DNA of 64,000 bases from Methanolinea sp. Its GTDB lineage: Archaea; Halobacteriota; Methanomicrobia; Methanomicrobiales; Methanospirillaceae. The translations under genes and the position numbers were made by a program. Within the stretch, counting starts at the first letter, position 1. The number at the start of each line of letters is the position of its first letter. Under the pieces are notes generated by a model. It did not search any database. It saw only the letters and a list, made by a program, of their open reading frames with translations, and had not been told where the DNA came from. Shown here piece after piece: positions 7,860 to 15,190 of the stretch. Location: positions 1 to 64,000 of the forward strand of contig JANIHI010000002.1 in the NCBI GenBank assembly GCA_024518585.1. Reading direction: 5' to 3'.

Positions 7860-9299
7860 ATGGAACCGCGACTCGTGCAGGCCTTTGCCGCCCGGGGCCC
7901 CATCCGGACCATCGGGGTCGTGGGGATGGGGTACGTGGGTATCCCGTCGGCCGCCCTCTTTGCCGATGTCCCGGCATATTCCCGCGTTATCGGGTTCCAG
8001 CGGGACTCGCCGACATCCGGGTACAAGATTGCGATGCTCAACCGCGGCGAGTGCCCGCTCGTGGGGGAGGAACCGGGGCTTGCAAACTTGATCAGAAAGG
8101 TCGTCCGGGCGGGGAAGTTCTCCTGCACGGCGGATTTCTCGCGTATTTCAGAGTGTGATGCCGTCACGCTTGCCATCCAGACACCGTTTCGGAACCCCCG
8201 GGACCTCGAACCGGACTTTACCCCGCTCTTTTCGGCCATCCGGGCGACCGGCCGCCACCTTACGGAAGGCTCGCTCGTCGTTCTCGAGTCGACCGTCACA
8301 CCTGGGACGACGGCAGGGATCGCCCGCGAGATCCTCGAGACCGAGTCCGGGCTCGTTGCGGGGAAGGACTTTGGCCTTGCCCATGCCCCCGAGAGGGTGA
8401 TGGTCGGGCGACTCCTCCGGAACCTGCGGGAACACGACCGTGTCGTCGGGGGGATCGATGGCCCGAGTACCGGGAGGGCCCGGGAGCTCTATCTCCCCAT
8501 CCTCACGAAGGGACGCGTGATCACCATGACGGCAACCGCCGCCGAGGTCGAAAAGACCGCCGAGAATACCTTCCGTGACCTGCAGATCGCGGCCGTCAAC
8601 CAGCTTGCACTCTACTGCGAGGCCATGGGGGTCAACGTGTACGAGGTGCGGGAAGGGATCGCAAGCCTCAGGGAGGAAGGCGTGACACGGGCCATCCTCT
8701 GGCCGGGTGCAGGGGTCGGGGGCCACTGCCTCACGAAAGACACGTACCACCTGGAGCGGGGAGTTGCGCTCCGGTCTGCCGACCTCGACTGGCCGGAGGG
8801 GGAAAAGTCTCTGTACCTCACGGCCCGGGCGATCAACGACTTCATGCCTCACCACATGTTCCACCTGACCGAGTCCGGGCTCGCACGGGTCCACAAGAGT
8901 GTGCGGGGCTCCACGGTGGCCATCCTCGGCTGGGCATTCATCGCGAACTCGGGGGACGCCCGGAACACGCCCTCCGGGGTGTTTCGGGACCTCGTGGTCG
9001 CTGCCGGGGGAGAGGCGGGAGTCCACGATCCGTGGGTGGACACCGAGCCCGGCGTCGAAATCTCACGCGACCTTGACGCGGTGATTGGGGGAGCGGATGC
9101 AGTCGCCATCTTCACCGGGCACCGCGAGTACTCTGCACTCGACCCTGCCCGGCTCCGGGCAGTGACAGGCAGGGTGCACCCCGTCATCGTGGACGGGAGA
9201 AACGTCATCGACCCGGACGCGTTCATCCGGGCGGGCTGGGTCTACAAGGGTATCGGGAGAGGGGACAGGAACGGGCACGCCATTGTCACCCCGAAGTGA
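7860..9299 (+). CDS. Nucleotide-sugar 6-dehydrogenase (WbpA/WecC family)
   Basis: A 479-residue UDP-glucose/GDP-mannose dehydrogenase family enzyme. Seen: NAD-binding GVVGMGYVGIP at residues 19-29, VLESTVTPGTT, the central helix AEVEKTAENTFRDLQIA, and the catalytic Cys near residue 290 in GVGGHCLTKD (GGHCIPVDP in the paralogue at 15037). It oxidises C6 of a UDP-HexNAc to the carboxylate using two NAD+. Context with the 2-, 3-amino- and 3-keto-genes makes UDP-GlcNAc the likely substrate. The N-terminus carries about 15 extra residues before the Rossmann fold. It directly follows the oxidoreductase with no gap. Confidence 0.88.
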   Translation: MEPRLVQAFAARGPIRTIGVVGMGYVGIPSAALFADVPAYSRVIGFQRDSPTSGYKIAMLNRGECPLVGEEPGLANLIRKVVRAGKFSCTADFSRISECDAVTLAIQTPFRNPRDLEPDFTPLFSAIRATGRHLTEGSLVVLESTVTPGTTAGIAREILETESGLVAGKDFGLAHAPERVMVGRLLRNLREHDRVVGGIDGPSTGRARELYLPILTKGRVITMTATAAEVEKTAENTFRDLQIAAVNQLALYCEAMGVNVYEVREGIASLREEGVTRAILWPGAGVGGHCLTKDTYHLERGVALRSADLDWPEGEKSLYLTARAINDFMPHHMFHLTESGLARVHKSVRGSTVAILGWAFIANSGDARNTPSGVFRDLVVAAGGEAGVHDPWVDTEPGVEISRDLDAVIGGADAVAIFTGHREYSALDPARLRAVTGRVHPVIVDGRNVIDPDAFIRAGWVYKGIGRGDRNGHAIVTPK

Positions 9300-9538
9300 G
9301 CGAATCCTTTCTTCGCCGGGAATCCCGTGCCACCAGGTTAATGAAAAGTGCATGCAGACAGTGAGTCACCAGGGAATTCTTCCCACCAAGCATCCTGCTC
9401 CCGTGCTTTTTCATATACCCGGTGCAGGAAAGTTCCACCTCCAGGATACCGGCAGGGACCTGGGGATAGTGCGATATTGACCCTAGACAGCGTGCGGAGA
9501 GGATCATCCGGTACATTGGCACACGGAACCGTCAGGCC

Positions 9539-9618
9539 ATGAAAGTCGTCACGATCGTCGGGGCACGGCCCCAATTCGTTAAGTGCGCCCCCCTCTCGCG
9601 GGAACTGCAAAAAGAGCA
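9539..9618 (+). pseudogene. 5' fragment of the UDP-GlcNAc 2-epimerase
   Basis: About 75 bases (KVVTIVGARPQFVKCAPLSR, then EL) are almost identical to the start of the intact gene at 10403, after which similarity ends. The fragment uses ATG where the intact gene uses GTG. It lies just before the AbrB/RelE pair, so that pair sits between a stub and the full gene. Confidence 0.85.
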
Positions 9619-9657
9619 CATCGGCCGACCGTTACCCATATCCTCATATAGGATTAC

Positions 9658-9673
9658 GTAAGACGTATCTTAC
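9658..9673. promoter_or_regulatory. Inverted repeat before the AbrB antitoxin gene
   Basis: GTAAGA-CGTA-TCTTAC has perfect 6-bp arms and ends 8 bases before the antitoxin ATG, downstream of an AT-rich TATA-like stretch (9643-9652). This is a plausible autoregulatory operator for a swapped-hairpin antitoxin. Confidence 0.4.
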
Positions 9674-9681
9674 CGATTTGC

Positions 9682-9948
9682 ATGGATATTGGCATCATCA
9701 GGATGAGTTCCAAGGGACAGATCGTTATTCCGGCGTCCATGAGAAACGGTCTTGCGGAAGGCGAACAGCTTCTTGTGATCAGGGAAGGCGATCGTTTTAT
9801 CTTAAAACCCCTCGACACACTTGAGCCATCAGTCAAAGAGGACATTTTGTTTGCGGAGAAGACTGAAAGGGCATTCCTTGAATTTCAGAAGGGGAATTTT
9901 TCGAGGAAGAAAGGTGAAGACTTTATCGATGACCTGAAATCATGGTGA
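9682..9948 (+). CDS. AbrB/MazE-type swapped-hairpin antitoxin
   Basis: An 88-residue protein. Residues 3-48 show the AbrB/SpoVT pattern: IIRMSSKGQIVIPASMRNGL followed by EGEQLLVIREGDRFILKPL. The acidic C-terminal half (EKTERAFLEFQKGNFSRKKG) would bind the toxin. It overlaps the RelE-like gene by 7 bases, the classic antitoxin-first order. A short inverted repeat precedes the start and may be its operator. Confidence 0.85.
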   Translation: MDIGIIRMSSKGQIVIPASMRNGLAEGEQLLVIREGDRFILKPLDTLEPSVKEDILFAEKTERAFLEFQKGNFSRKKGEDFIDDLKSW

Positions 9949-10191
9949 CCGTTGCTTTTGGTCCATCCTTCGAAAAAAAGGATCAGGAAAATCAGGGATA
10001 AACGGACCAAAGAACGGTTAAAAGCGCAGATCATCAGGATTGTCGCAGATCCCGAAATTGGGAAACCGATGCGGTACAGCCGTAAAGGTACAAGGGAAGT
10101 TTATATACCTCCGTTTCGTCTCTCGTATTATTATGACAGGGAAGACGATCTGATCGTTTTTCTCGCATTGTATCACAAGGATGACCAATGA
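9942..10191 (+). pseudogene. RelE/ParE-type toxin, frameshifted at an A7 run
   Basis: The full protein needs two frames. ATG 9942 gives MVTVAFGPSFEK, then after the A7 tract (9973-9979) the frame one base on continues RIRKIRDKRTKERLKAQIIR, then IVADPEIGKPMRYSRKGTRE and YIPPFRLSYYYD. This is a typical RelE/ParE mRNA-interferase/gyrase-toxin fold. Removing one A restores it fully. A TTG at 9952 could start an N-terminally altered 79-residue version. The frame break may be real inactivation or a homopolymer error. Confidence 0.7.
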
Positions 10192-10385
10192 AGACATACT
10201 CGCAAGCAGATTCAAGAAACACCCAGATCAAACCTGATGCCTGCCGTATCCTTTTTCAACTTTTCATGTATTCCGCTTCATCCGTCTGTAACCTTCACAT
10301 TTTTCCCACGATTCCTCTTCTGGGGTTAAAGATCGACCGATTCCAGGCCGTGTATGCATCACGGGGAGTGGATGTTCATCTGCAT

Positions 10386-10394
10386 GGAGGGGAG
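10386..10394 (+). promoter_or_regulatory. Strong ribosome-binding site fixing a GTG start
   Basis: GGAGGGGAG ends 8 bases before GTG 10403, supporting that start for the 2-epimerase; the protein then begins with the family-typical MKVVTIVGARPQ. Confidence 0.6.
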
Positions 10395-10402
10395 AAACGG
10401 AC

Positions 10403-11479
10403 GTGAAAGTCGTCACGATCGTCGGGGCACGGCCCCAGTTCGTCAAGTGCGCCCCCCTCTCGCGGGAACTGCGGAGGGAACACACCGAGGTCCTGGTGCA
10501 CACCGGCCAGTACTACGACCCGGAGATGTCCGAGGTCTTCTTCTCCGAGCTGGAGATACCCCGGCCTGACTACAACCTCGGCGTCGGTTCCGACCCGCAA
10601 GGGATGCAGACGGGCGAGATCCTTGCCCGGGTCGAGGACGTCCCGCTCAAGGAGAAGCCCGGCATGGTGATCGTCTTTGGTGATACCAATTCAACTCTGG
10701 CCGGGGCCCTTGCCGCCGCCAAGCTCCATATCCCCGTCGCCCACGTCGAGGCAGGCCTCCGGAGCTTTGACAGCACCATGCCCGAGGAGATCAACCGCGT
10801 CGTGACCGACCACCTATCGGACCTCCTCTTCTGCCCGACCAAAACCGCGGTCCGGAACCTCGCCCACGAGGGGATCACGAAAGGGGTCCACTTGGTCGGG
10901 GACGTCATGGTCGATGCCCTCCTCCACACCAGGGAGGTGGCTGCACGCCGTTCCCGGGTCCTGGAACGGTTCGGCCTGTCCGGACAGAAATACCTCGTCC
11001 TCACCGTCCACCGGCCGGCAAACACCGACAACCGGGAGAACATGGAGTCTATCTTGGCGGCACTCGGGGATGCCGGAGTCCCGGTCCTCTTTCCCGCCCA
11101 TCCCCGGACGAGGAAGGTGCTCACGGAATACGGGTCCTGGGACCACCTGCCGGCAAACGTCATTGCAACGGAACCGCTCGGGTACCTCGACATGCTCCAG
11201 GCCATGGCCCATGCGGACACGATCCTCACGGACTCGGGGGGTGTCCAGAAGGAGGCATACCTGCTCGGCGTGCCGTGCATCACGCTCCGCGACACGACCG
11301 AGTGGGTGGAGACGGTCGGTGACGGCTGGAACGTGCTCGTCGGTGCAGACAGGAAGAGGATCGGGGAGGCGATCAGGACGTTTAGGCCAAGGAAGGAGAG
11401 GAGCATGATCTTTGGGGAGGAGGGGGCGAGCGGGAGGATCGTGGCTCACCTTTCTCGTCTGTGCGATAGAAAGTGGTGA
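10403..11479 (+). CDS. wecB: UDP-N-acetylglucosamine 2-epimerase (WecB/WbpI-like)
   Basis: A complete 358-residue non-hydrolysing 2-epimerase of the GT-B-like fold: VTIVGARPQFVKCAPLSREL, GDTNSTLAGALAA, HVEAGLRSFD, MPEEINRVVTDH, VHRPANTDNRENM, TDSGGVQKEAYLLGVPC and TEWVETVGDGWN. It interconverts UDP-GlcNAc-type and UDP-ManNAc-type sugars at C2. Here it may act on UDP-ManNAc precursors for the 15037 dehydrogenase or on the diacetamido-uronate made by the 5.2-9.3 kb genes (WbpI role); sequence alone does not decide. Two partial copies exist, at 605-1561 and 9539-9618. Confidence 0.9.
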   Translation: MKVVTIVGARPQFVKCAPLSRELRREHTEVLVHTGQYYDPEMSEVFFSELEIPRPDYNLGVGSDPQGMQTGEILARVEDVPLKEKPGMVIVFGDTNSTLAGALAAAKLHIPVAHVEAGLRSFDSTMPEEINRVVTDHLSDLLFCPTKTAVRNLAHEGITKGVHLVGDVMVDALLHTREVAARRSRVLERFGLSGQKYLVLTVHRPANTDNRENMESILAALGDAGVPVLFPAHPRTRKVLTEYGSWDHLPANVIATEPLGYLDMLQAMAHADTILTDSGGVQKEAYLLGVPCITLRDTTEWVETVGDGWNVLVGADRKRIGEAIRTFRPRKERSMIFGEEGASGRIVAHLSRLCDRKW

Positions 11480-11872
11480 TGGGATTTGGCCATGGAAACG
11501 CCTGCCGCAGTCGTTCCTGGAGGAGAAGAGGGAGATGGTGCCTTGAGTGTCCGGGGGGTGGAACTGCCCGGCCATAAAGCAACAATCGGGGAAGCGGTAT
11601 CCAGCCTGGAAGGAGCATTCCGGGAAGTATTCCCGCACATGGATGAACGGCGATCGTTCATCACCACCTCCGGGCTGGTTCCGGCTGCTCAAAAAAGAGA
11701 AAATTATCAGGAGAAAAGGTTGATAAAATCCCCTGTAACACGTTTGACTTTTCCGTTTTTCCCAGGATGAAGGATAAAAATGACCGGTCAGAGACAGAAA
11801 GACTTCTGCGGGGTATGATGAAGCGAGGGATGGTTCACGGGAGTATCAGGCCTGCACGAATGAGCCCAAAAA
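11480..11872. other. Gene-free stretch
   Basis: One plus-strand open frame (11492-11770) reads VRGVELPGHKATIGEAVSSL but has no recognisable family, promoter or partner. Nothing else is supported. Confidence 0.4.
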
Positions 11873-11977
11873 TACGCCGTTGTCAAAGGCGGTGCCGGGT
11901 TCATCGGGTCGCATATCACGGAATAACTGCCCGACCAGGGCCATGACGTGATAGTCGTCGATAATTTCTTTCCGGGA
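11873..11977 (+). pseudogene. Second 5' fragment of the NAD-dependent epimerase
   Basis: The sequence reads [16 protein letters not shown], then an in-frame TAA (11924-11926), then LPDQGHDVIVVDNFFPG, matching codons 2-38 of the intact gene at 12817. It ends at a short TCCGGGAC shared with the truncated hepT on the opposite strand, so the joint looks like a microhomology recombination. It is more decayed than the copy at 3124. Confidence 0.8.
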
Positions 11978-12146
11978 CATGTTTTGATGCCTCTCCGATG
12001 ATCTCGATTGCTCTCACGGTTGCATAGAGTGTCTTGTCATCGGTAAGGAACTCATCAATGGTCATACCACAGGAGAATGCCTCTGCCTTCTCTATAGCAC
12101 CGATGATATCGTTCAGATAATCAATCGATTGACGCGGGGCTTTCAT
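11916..12146 (-). pseudogene. HepT-like HEPN toxin, C-terminally truncated
   Basis: The first 53 or so residues are HepT/DUF86 (KAPRQSIDYLNDIIGAIEKA, then AIEIIGEASKHVPE). Beyond about 11985 the frame runs antisense through the epimerase fragment, giving an unrelated tail. The HEPN R-x4-6-H catalytic motif would be in the missing part, so the toxin should be inactive. Its ATG overlaps the upstream mntA stop by four bases. Confidence 0.8.
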
Positions 12147-12463
12147 ACCGGTATAGCCTCGCGAAGGATTCGGGTTCCAATCACCGGTTTGAGTGATCCT
12201 TTCATCACGAGGTCTACTTTCAAGCCCAGGCGAGTGCTCAGTTCCTCTTCAAGAGTAAGGAATGAGATGAGACCTGGAGGCTCAGTGAACTCCACGAGTA
12301 TGTCCAGGTCGCTTGCATCGGTCTGTTCTCCCCGGACCCATGATCCAAAGAGAGAAAGGGAGGCTACCTGGTAACGTTCCTTCAGCGAGGGCATCATGTC
12401 ACGAAGATCCTCAAGAATTGGTTTGATTGTGGAAGGAGGGTGTGCACGTTTCACCAGAATCAC
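12143..12463 (-). CDS. mntA: MntA-like nucleotidyltransferase antitoxin
   Basis: A 106-residue minimal nucleotidyltransferase with SLFGSWVRGEQTDASDLDILVEF; the GSW and D-x-D positions match the catalytic site. The C-terminal VDLVMKGSLKPVIGTRILREA is the usual end of this family. It precedes and overlaps a truncated hepT, so the antitoxin survives without a working toxin. The whole module lies between a stub and the complete copy of the epimerase gene. Confidence 0.85.
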   Translation of the reverse strand: MILVKRAHPPSTIKPILEDLRDMMPSLKERYQVASLSLFGSWVRGEQTDASDLDILVEFTEPPGLISFLTLEEELSTRLGLKVDLVMKGSLKPVIGTRILREAIPV

Positions 12464-12816
12464 CTCGATTATGTGATTTCTTTCTGTTATACTCAGAAAG
12501 ACGATGTATCTATTTAGGTTTTCTCTCTTCTCTCACAGACTGCCGATAAAGAACGAAAAATACTCCCTCCTCTCTCTCGTAGTTTAGAGTACCATCACCC
12601 CAATCACCAGTGAATATTCCCCGCTCTTTCATCATGTAGGCGGGTACACAAGTCATGATACTGAATCCGAGTATAAAGAGGGGGAGGGTCATAGTGCCTC
12701 ATTCTTCATGTATGCCCATTTTTCACCATGAAATCCCCTAAGAACCCACGGATATTTTTATTATTCCCTGGATACCAGTGTAATTTGCGATTTCAACACG
12801 ATAATCCGGGGAAAAC
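12464..12816. other. Gene-poor stretch with the epimerase promoter
   Basis: No convincing gene. A 60-codon minus-strand frame at 12510-12692 starts with a hydrophobic segment but has no homologue I recognise. An AT-rich promoter lies at 12750-12766 (see separate entry). Confidence 0.45.
12751..12766 (+). promoter_or_regulatory. TATA-like element before the epimerase gene
   Basis: ATATTTTTATTATTCC lies 50-66 bases before ATG 12817. A similar but weaker stretch precedes the 5' fragment at 3124, so promoter and gene were copied together. Confidence 0.4.
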
Positions 12817-13758
12817 ATGAACTACGTCGTCACCGGCGGTGCCGGGTTCATCGGGTCACACATCATCGAGTACCTGGTCGATCACGGGCATGATGTAACG
12901 GTGGTCGACAACCTTTTTTCCGGGAAGAAGGAGAATATCCGGCATTTACTTGACCATCCTCGTTTTCACTTCGTGCAGGGGAGCATCACCGATTCCGGCC
13001 TCCTCGACGACACCTTCAGGAATGCGGACGGCATCTTCCACCAGGCCGCCATCCCATCCGTCCCGCGATCCATTCGGGACCCGGTGGCCACGAACGAGGT
13101 GAACGTGAACGGGACGCTTGCGGTGCTCATGGTGGCGAAGAAATGCGGGGTGAGGAAAGTGGTGTATGCGTCTTCTTCATCGGTGTACGGCGACACCCCG
13201 ACCCTGCCGAAGGTGGAGACAATGACACCCCATCCGAAATCGCCGTATGCAGTCTCGAAACTGGCAGGGGAGTATTACTGCCGGGTGTTCTCCGAAGTGT
13301 ATGGCCTCAAGACAGTGGCATTGCGGTACTTCAACGTATTCGGTCCAAGGCAGGACCCGGAATCGCAGTATGCGGCAGTCATTCCACGGTTCATCACCCG
13401 GGTCCTTGCCGGGCAGCCGCCGATCATCTACGGTGATGGCACCCAGACCCGTGATTTCACGTACGTAAAGGACGTGGTGCAGGCGAATGTAAAAGCCATG
13501 GAGAGTACCGCCGATGGAGTGTTCAATGTGGCATATAACCAGAGGATCTCGATCCTCTCACTGGTCGATATCATTGCAGAAGAGACAGGGATGAAAGTGA
13601 GTCCAGTCTTTGAACCTCCCCGGCCGGGGGACATCCACGACTCCCAGGCGGATATAACCGCTGCACAGAAGGCGTTTGGATATGCACCTGACTACACGGT
13701 GAGGTCGGGTCTCAAGGAGACGATTGCATGGTACAGGAGAAACGTTGCGATGCCGTGA
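12817..13758 (+). CDS. NAD-dependent UDP-sugar 4-epimerase (extended SDR)
   Basis: A 313-residue extended short-chain dehydrogenase/reductase. It has the NAD site [11 protein letters not shown] at residues 6-16, SSSSVYGDTPTLP, the catalytic YAVSK (Y-x3-K), RYFNVFGPRQDP and DGTQTRDFTYVKDV. This pattern is typical of UDP-GlcNAc/UDP-glucose 4-epimerases of the WbpP/GalE-like group, so it probably supplies a galacto-configured or GalNAc-type precursor. Three partial copies lie at 3124, 4856 and 11873. The HEPN/MNT pair following it has its own start 51 bases downstream. Confidence 0.85.
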   Translation: MNYVVTGGAGFIGSHIIEYLVDHGHDVTVVDNLFSGKKENIRHLLDHPRFHFVQGSITDSGLLDDTFRNADGIFHQAAIPSVPRSIRDPVATNEVNVNGTLAVLMVAKKCGVRKVVYASSSSVYGDTPTLPKVETMTPHPKSPYAVSKLAGEYYCRVFSEVYGLKTVALRYFNVFGPRQDPESQYAAVIPRFITRVLAGQPPIIYGDGTQTRDFTYVKDVVQANVKAMESTADGVFNVAYNQRISILSLVDIIAEETGMKVSPVFEPPRPGDIHDSQADITAAQKAFGYAPDYTVRSGLKETIAWYRRNVAMP

Positions 13759-13809
13759 TAATTCATAGAACAATCATTTTATGTATTGAATGATCATTTC
13801 TCTAAATGA

Positions 13810-14355
13810 ATGATAAGTGAATTCAATACATTTGTGGGGAACAGGATGCTGGGATGGTTCCTTGCCCATCCCACAAAGAGACCTCATATCAACCAGCTTG
13901 CCCGTGAACTTGGGATCTCTCCCGCGAGCGTGAAGAGATACGCGGATCTCTTCGTCAAGGAAGGAATTCTTAGGGCGACAAGTGCCGGTACAGCACGTCT
14001 CCTTTCGCTTGACAATGAAACCGTAATGGTGAAGGAGATGAAACGGCTCTACATGGTTATTCTTCTTCTTGAGGCTGGAATCACCGGCATTGCAAGAAAT
14101 GCCATATCCCTGGTCATGTATGGAAGCGCATCAGCCGGCACATTTGATGAACAGAGCGATATCGATATTCTCGTCCTTGGGAACGAGAGTGATGTTGATT
14201 TTGAGCGTGTGGCAGAAATTGAAGGAATAGTGGGGCACGAGCTCCAGGTCACGGTCATCCCATGCTACCGGTGGGAGGAGATGAAACAGCGGGGGGATGC
14301 ATTTGTTGCAGGCGTAATTTCACGCCACGTTCTTTTCCATGGGGCAGAACCATGA
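13810..14355 (+). CDS. Winged-helix plus MNT-domain nucleotidyltransferase
   Basis: A 181-residue two-domain protein. Residues 10-65 form a winged helix (RPHINQLARELGISPASVKR, then VKEGILRATSAGTARLLSL). Residues 95-150 form a minimal nucleotidyltransferase (ISLVMYGSASAGTFDEQSDI, then DILVLG). The DNA-binding part suggests autoregulation; the catalytic part would modify the HEPN partner. The stop overlaps the downstream HEPN start (ATGA). Both genes of this module look intact. Confidence 0.82.
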   Translation: MISEFNTFVGNRMLGWFLAHPTKRPHINQLARELGISPASVKRYADLFVKEGILRATSAGTARLLSLDNETVMVKEMKRLYMVILLLEAGITGIARNAISLVMYGSASAGTFDEQSDIDILVLGNESDVDFERVAEIEGIVGHELQVTVIPCYRWEEMKQRGDAFVAGVISRHVLFHGAEP

Positions 14356-14777
14356 ACTGGGCCACCTGCATTGAAGAACACCTCATTCGTAAAGACCATC
14401 TCGCAAAAGCCAGGGTCCCGGCATCAATTGATGCAGCTGAACGGTTTGTTCATTCCGCAGAAAGGACGCACGGTATCGGAGAGTATGAACTCTCTCACCT
14501 GGCCGCATATACCAGCGCGTTTCATAGCGCGAGAGCACTTCTCTTCTCCCGGGGTTACACAGAAAGAAGCCATATATGTGTCGTCCTCATGCTCCGCCAC
14601 GTATATGCCGACGACCTGCCACTCCCGCATCTCCTCGCAACACTGGATAAAATGAGAATTTCGCGGCATAATGTCCAATATGGCGTCCAGCAGGTGTCCA
14701 GGGAAGAGGCAGCATTCACCATTCAGTTTACCGGGAAATTTCTTCTTCTTGCGAAGGAGCGGATTGCAAAGGTATGA
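14352..14777 (+). CDS. HEPN-domain protein, partner of the wHTH-MNT gene
   Basis: A 141-residue mostly helical HEPN protein: DAAERFVHSAERTHGIGEYE, SHLAAYTSAFHSARALLFSR, then RISRHNVQYGVQQVSREEA. The R-H-N-x-Q-Y end is typical of the HEPN group that pairs with wHTH-MNT proteins. ATG 14352 overlaps the preceding stop. HEPN proteins of such pairs are candidate RNases, but a clear R-x4-6-H is not obvious here, so it could be a non-RNase member. The 348-bp repeat copy B begins 66 bases downstream. Confidence 0.75.
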   Translation: MNWATCIEEHLIRKDHLAKARVPASIDAAERFVHSAERTHGIGEYELSHLAAYTSAFHSARALLFSRGYTERSHICVVLMLRHVYADDLPLPHLLATLDKMRISRHNVQYGVQQVSREEAAFTIQFTGKFLLLAKERIAKV

Positions 14778-14842
14778 TCGAGCCAGTGCCGGCCCCGGAG
14801 ATCGCGACCGGTTTTTCGCGACGGCAGGATGCCACAGAAGGA

Positions 14843-15190
14843 CGACACCTCCCGGTGACAAGGGGACTTGATTTATGCATCATTTTATCGCGGCAGTCTC
14901 CGGACCCAGAGGAGCGTGGTTTATCCCTGGCGGTTATGAAACTGCAGGGAAACGTCGTGCGTGGGAGATATCCTTCTCCCCCCTACAACCAACAAAGTAT
15001 ATCGTCTCTTTTCCATCATACTATTCTTAAGAGGACATGTCACACACGCCCAGGAAAGAGATAAAGGACATGACCGTCTGCGTCGTCGGGCTCGGCTACG
15101 TCGGCCTCCCCCTCGCCGAGGCATTCGCCAGGCACCTGAAGGTGATCGGCTACCGCCGGAACCAGGAGGCCGTGGACGCACTCAACAGGA
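14843..15190 (+). repeat. 348-bp direct repeat, copy B
   Basis: Upstream region and first 50 or so codons of the intact UDP-ManNAc dehydrogenase, duplicated at 3213-3560 with the same length. Conservation of the 194 non-coding bases suggests they include the promoter (AT-rich near 14990-15030). Confidence 0.9.

Noticed and set aside
12510-12692. A 60-codon minus-strand frame with a hydrophobic N-terminus
   Set aside because: No family, no promoter and no partner; too short to support.
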